NCBI GenBank assembly: GCA_031272305.1
Contig: JAISUA010000244.1
Span: forward strand, 1-15,597
Origin: Clostridioides sp.
GTDB lineage: Bacteria; Bacillota; Clostridia; Peptostreptococcales; Peptostreptococcaceae
DNA: 15,597 nt
Direction: 5' to 3'
Shown here: positions 13,185-15,597 of the stretch, piece after piece
Position numbering within the stretch: position 1 is the stretch's first letter
Layout: every line of letters starts with the position of its first letter
Made by a program: the position numbers and the translations under genes
Notes under the pieces: model-generated
What the model saw: only the letters and a program-made list of their open reading frames with translations
What the model was told of the DNA's origin: nothing
Database searches by the model: none

Positions 13185-14204
13185 ATGGAAACAGCTAAGA
13201 AAAAAATAATTTTAAAAGAAGATGAATTTTTAAAGGAAAAAGAATTAGCAAAAGAAGATATTCTAATAGATGTAAAACATTTGAAAAAATATTTCAATGT
13301 AGGAAAAGGAGCTGTTTTAAAAGCTGTAGATGATGTAAGTTTTCAAATCAAAAGAGGAGAAACTTTAGGTCTAGTTGGAGAAAGTGGTTGTGGAAAAACT
13401 ACTTGTGGTAGAACTGTTATGGGCCTTTATAACTCTACAGGAGGAAATATATTTTTCGACGGAACAGATATAAACAAATTTAACAAACAAGAAAAGAAGG
13501 AATTTACTAAAAAAGCTCAAATTATATTTCAAGACCCTTATGCAAGTCTAAATCCTAGAATGACGGTTGGAGATATAATCGGCGAAGGAATAGATATTCA
13601 TGGAATATACAAAGGTCATGACAGACTTATGAGAATAAATAAACTATTGAGTCTTGTAGGTCTTAATAAAGAGCATGCATCTCGTTTTCCTCACGAATTC
13701 TCAGGAGGACAACGTCAAAGAATAGGTATAGCAAGAGCTCTAGCTATAGAACCAGATTTTATAGTGTGTGACGAACCAATATCAGCACTTGACGTGTCTA
13801 TACAGGCTCAAGTAGTCAATTTGCTTATAAAGCTTCAAAAAGAACTTAAATTGACATATTTATTTATAGCACATGATTTGGCGATGGTTAAACATATATC
13901 AGATAGAGTAGGTGTAATGTATCTAGGAACTATGGTTGAGATGGCAGATAGTCAAGCATTATACGACAATCCTATACATCCATACACACAAGCGTTGTTA
14001 TCAGCTATTCCAGTACCTGATATTGATATAGCTAGAACGAAAAAAAGAATACCACTAGAAGGTGAAGTTCCAAGTCCTATCAATCCAAAACCAGGTTGTA
14101 GATTTGCTGGAAGATGCAAATACTGCAAGGATATTTGTAAAAAAGAAACACCTGAATTTAAGGATAGAGGTGGCAACCACTTTGTAGCGTGTCATATGTT
14201 CTAA
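13185..14204 (+). CDS. oppF: Oligopeptide ABC transporter ATPase OppF
   Basis: OppF pairs with OppD beneath the OppB-OppC channel. The 339-residue frame starts at ATG 13185, 5 bp after oppD. Its nearest SD-like sequence, GAGGGG at 13165-13170, lies inside the oppD end at a long 14-nt spacing, so expression may depend on translational coupling. A polar, Lys/Glu-rich N-terminus (1-27) precedes the ATPase domain: Walker A GESGCGKT (65-72), Gln116 in FQDPYASLNP, signature FSGGQRQR (172-179), Walker B VCDEP (194-198), His230. The C-terminal domain has a cysteine series in GCRFAGRCKYCKDIC plus a final Cys336, as in OppD. Confidence 0.96.
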   Translation: METAKKKIILKEDEFLKEKELAKEDILIDVKHLKKYFNVGKGAVLKAVDDVSFQIKRGETLGLVGESGCGKTTCGRTVMGLYNSTGGNIFFDGTDINKFNKQEKKEFTKKAQIIFQDPYASLNPRMTVGDIIGEGIDIHGIYKGHDRLMRINKLLSLVGLNKEHASRFPHEFSGGQRQRIGIARALAIEPDFIVCDEPISALDVSIQAQVVNLLIKLQKELKLTYLFIAHDLAMVKHISDRVGVMYLGTMVEMADSQALYDNPIHPYTQALLSAIPVPDIDIARTKKRIPLEGEVPSPINPKPGCRFAGRCKYCKDICKKETPEFKDRGGNHFVACHMF

Positions 14205-14241
14205 AATTATTAATGAATAGAATTAAAATAGTAGGAAAATA

Positions 14242-14389
14242 AAGCATTAAAAGATAAAATTCGAACACCGAAAGATATAAGCTTTAAAAGACAAAATTCG
14301 AACACCGAAAGATATAAGCTTTAAAAGATAAAATTCGAACATCGAAATATATAAGCATTGAGAAATAAAAAATCGAAGTAATAGAAAAT
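14242..14389. repeat. 37-bp tandem repeats between oppF and oppA
   Basis: Three copies start at 14242, 14279 and 14316, exactly 37 bp apart and differing at few positions; a fourth, decayed copy spans 14353-14389. Each of the first three carries TTCG-AACAY-CGAA (14260-14272, 14297-14309, 14334-14346), a small stem-loop; in copy 3 the change (C to T) falls in the loop and leaves the stem intact. Units also carry AAAG...CTTT and AAGCTT words. There are no spacers, so this is not a CRISPR array, and 37 is not a multiple of 3, so it does not encode a peptide repeat. Confidence 0.92.
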
Positions 14390-14411
14390 GAATTTTAAAT
14401 AGCAGTATAGA

Positions 14412-14463
14412 TTTAGTTATAAATTAACTAAAAGCTGTCGATATAACTTTATCAAATGATAAA
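14412..14463. promoter_or_regulatory. Two palindromes in the oppA upstream region
   Basis: TTTAGTTA (14412-14419) and TAACTAAA (14425-14432) form an 8-bp inverted repeat with a 5-bp spacer. TTTATCA-AA-TGATAAA (14448-14463) is a second, 7-bp palindrome. Between them TATAAC (14442-14447 region) could be a -10. Both have the size and symmetry of repressor sites and lie 50-100 bp before oppA, suggesting that oppA has its own regulated promoter. Confidence 0.5.
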
Positions 14464-14510
14464 TTATATATAAAAAAATAAATTTTATTTATAAAGGGAG
14501 GTTTTTATTA

Positions 14511-15597
14511 ATGAAATGCAAAAAAAGTTTAATGTCATTACTTGTATCATTGGTACTAGTATCATCACTAGGGCTTAGTGGCTGTAAATCATCTACAACG
14601 TCTGATTCTGGAAGTACTAAACAAGAAGGAGAAGTTGATAAAGATTCTTATTTAAATGTTCAGATGGATGCAGATGCAAAGACACTAGATCCATCTATAG
14701 CAGCTGATGTTTATTCTTCAGACATCAATACAAATGTTCAAGAAGCACTTACAAGACTTACTAAAGATGAAAACGGAAATCCTACAATCGAACCAGGTAT
14801 AGCTGAAAAATGGGAAGTATCAGAAGATGGTCTTACTTGGACTTTCCATATAAGAGATGCAAAATGGTCTGATGACAAAGCAATAACAGCAAAAGATTTT
14901 GAATATGCAGTAAAGAGAGCTCTAGATCCTAGAACAGGTTCTCCATATGCTTTCCTTCTAGCTCCTGTAAAAGGTGCAAACGCATACAATACTCCAGCAT
15001 GGCAAGCAAAAGCTAAAGAAGCAGGAGTAGACACATCTACAGTTGATACAACTACACTTAAAGATGAAGATCTAGTACCTTCAATTTCAGATGATGAACT
15101 AGGTGTAAAAGCTACAGATGACCATACTTTGGTATTTACACTTGCTCAAAAGTGTCCTTACTTTGAAAAACTTACTTATTTCAAATTGATGATGCCTTTA
15201 AGACAAGACTTTGTAGAAGCTAAAGGTGATAATTTCTGTGCAACTAAAGATGATATGCTTTACTCAGGTCCATATATCGTTCAAGATTGGGTAAGAGATA
15301 GTTCTTATACACTTGTAAAAAATGATAAATATTGGGACGCTGAAAACGTAAAAAATACAAAAGTTAATATAAAAATAATTAAAGTAAATGATACTATAAT
15401 GAATGCTTTACAAGCAGGAGATATAGATTATGCAACTTGTTCAAGTAAAGAATGGAAAGACAAATTAGACCAATCTGGCGAATACAATACAGAAGTAGTT
15501 CCAGGATCTGATTATACTTATACATTCTACAACCAAGCAGAAAAATTTAATGGAGAAGTGAATCCATTCTCTAATCTTAAAGTAAGACAAGCATTTG
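14511..15597 (+). CDS. oppA: Oligopeptide-binding lipoprotein OppA, 3' end outside window
   Basis: OppA is the extracytoplasmic peptide-capturing lipoprotein of the importer. The start is ATG 14511 behind AAAGGGAGGT; 362 codons are visible and the frame is still open. Residues 4-24 form a lipoprotein signal with lipobox LSGC (22-25), so Cys25 should be lipidated and anchor the protein to the membrane. A Ser/Thr-rich linker (26-38) is followed by the SBP_bac_5 fold: NVQMDADAKTLDPS, LTRLTKDENGNPTIEPGIAE, then GLTWTFHIRDAKWSDDKAIT and AKDFEYAVKRALDPRTGSPY, the family signature region. SGPYIVQDW and NDKYWD are also characteristic. The 306-bp gap before it, with repeats and palindromes, suggests separate or stronger expression than the channel genes. 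Confidence 0.96.
   Translation, partial: MKCKKSLMSLLVSLVLVSSLGLSGCKSSTTSDSGSTKQEGEVDKDSYLNVQMDADAKTLDPSIAADVYSSDINTNVQEALTRLTKDENGNPTIEPGIAEKWEVSEDGLTWTFHIRDAKWSDDKAITAKDFEYAVKRALDPRTGSPYAFLLAPVKGANAYNTPAWQAKAKEAGVDTSTVDTTTLKDEDLVPSISDDELGVKATDDHTLVFTLAQKCPYFEKLTYFKLMMPLRQDFVEAKGDNFCATKDDMLYSGPYIVQDWVRDSSYTLVKNDKYWDAENVKNTKVNIKIIKVNDTIMNALQAGDIDYATCSSKEWKDKLDQSGEYNTEVVPGSDYTYTFYNQAEKFNGEVNPFSNLKVRQAF

Noticed and set aside
14242..14389. CRISPR array
   Set aside because: The 37-bp units are directly contiguous with no unique spacers and no cas gene is present.
14738..15034. 98-codon minus-strand frame inside oppA
   Set aside because: Antisense shadow of a clearly coding OppA region.

Overview
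The window is a strongly AT-rich stretch of bacterial chromosome. A/T-ending codons, TTG and GTG starts, purine-rich Shine-Dalgarno (SD) sites and the protein types point to a low-GC Firmicute, most likely an anaerobic Clostridia/Tissierellia relative. I cannot name the species. All protein genes that I accept are on the + strand.

Region 1 (1-1815) is an IS200/IS605-type element with an intact-looking tnpB, whose right end sits directly against a 5'-truncated S41 carboxyl-terminal protease gene (ctpA-like). The join falls just before the conserved RNNPGG motif. The left end of the element and the 5' part of ctpA lie outside the window. The bases after the element's right end would be the natural guide of the TnpB omega/reRNA, so the guide should match the interrupted protease gene.

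Region 2 (1816-3661) has a hairpin terminator after ctpA, a 43-codon Lys/Glu-rich gene with its own SD and terminator, and a lone, very divergent CobT-family gene. The CobT-like protein keeps the ADHG motif and the C-terminal catalytic-type Glu, but two other family motifs are altered. It has no visible corrinoid genes beside it.

Region 3 (3710-8666) is uvrB followed by uvrA, two components of nucleotide excision repair, both full length with all ATPase and zinc motifs. The order ctpA-...-uvrB-uvrA resembles a common clostridial neighbourhood.

Region 4 (8667-9604) is about 940 bp that I judge to be non-coding. It holds inverted repeats, a good terminator, an extended -10 promoter with a hairpin in the presumed leader, and two separate perfect 18-bp tandem duplications. 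It leads to a small three-helix membrane protein of unknown function (9605-9979).

Region 5 (10113-15597) is an oligopeptide ABC importer cluster in the order oppB-oppC-oppD-oppF-oppA. OppB and OppC form the membrane channel, OppD and OppF are the ATPases, and OppA is the lipoprotein that captures peptide; oppA runs off the window end. The oppC-oppD gap holds a hairpin inside a near-perfect direct repeat. The oppF-oppA gap holds three 37-bp tandem repeats plus a decayed fourth copy, followed by two palindromes. These two gaps and the TnpB/ctpA junction are the most interesting non-coding features.
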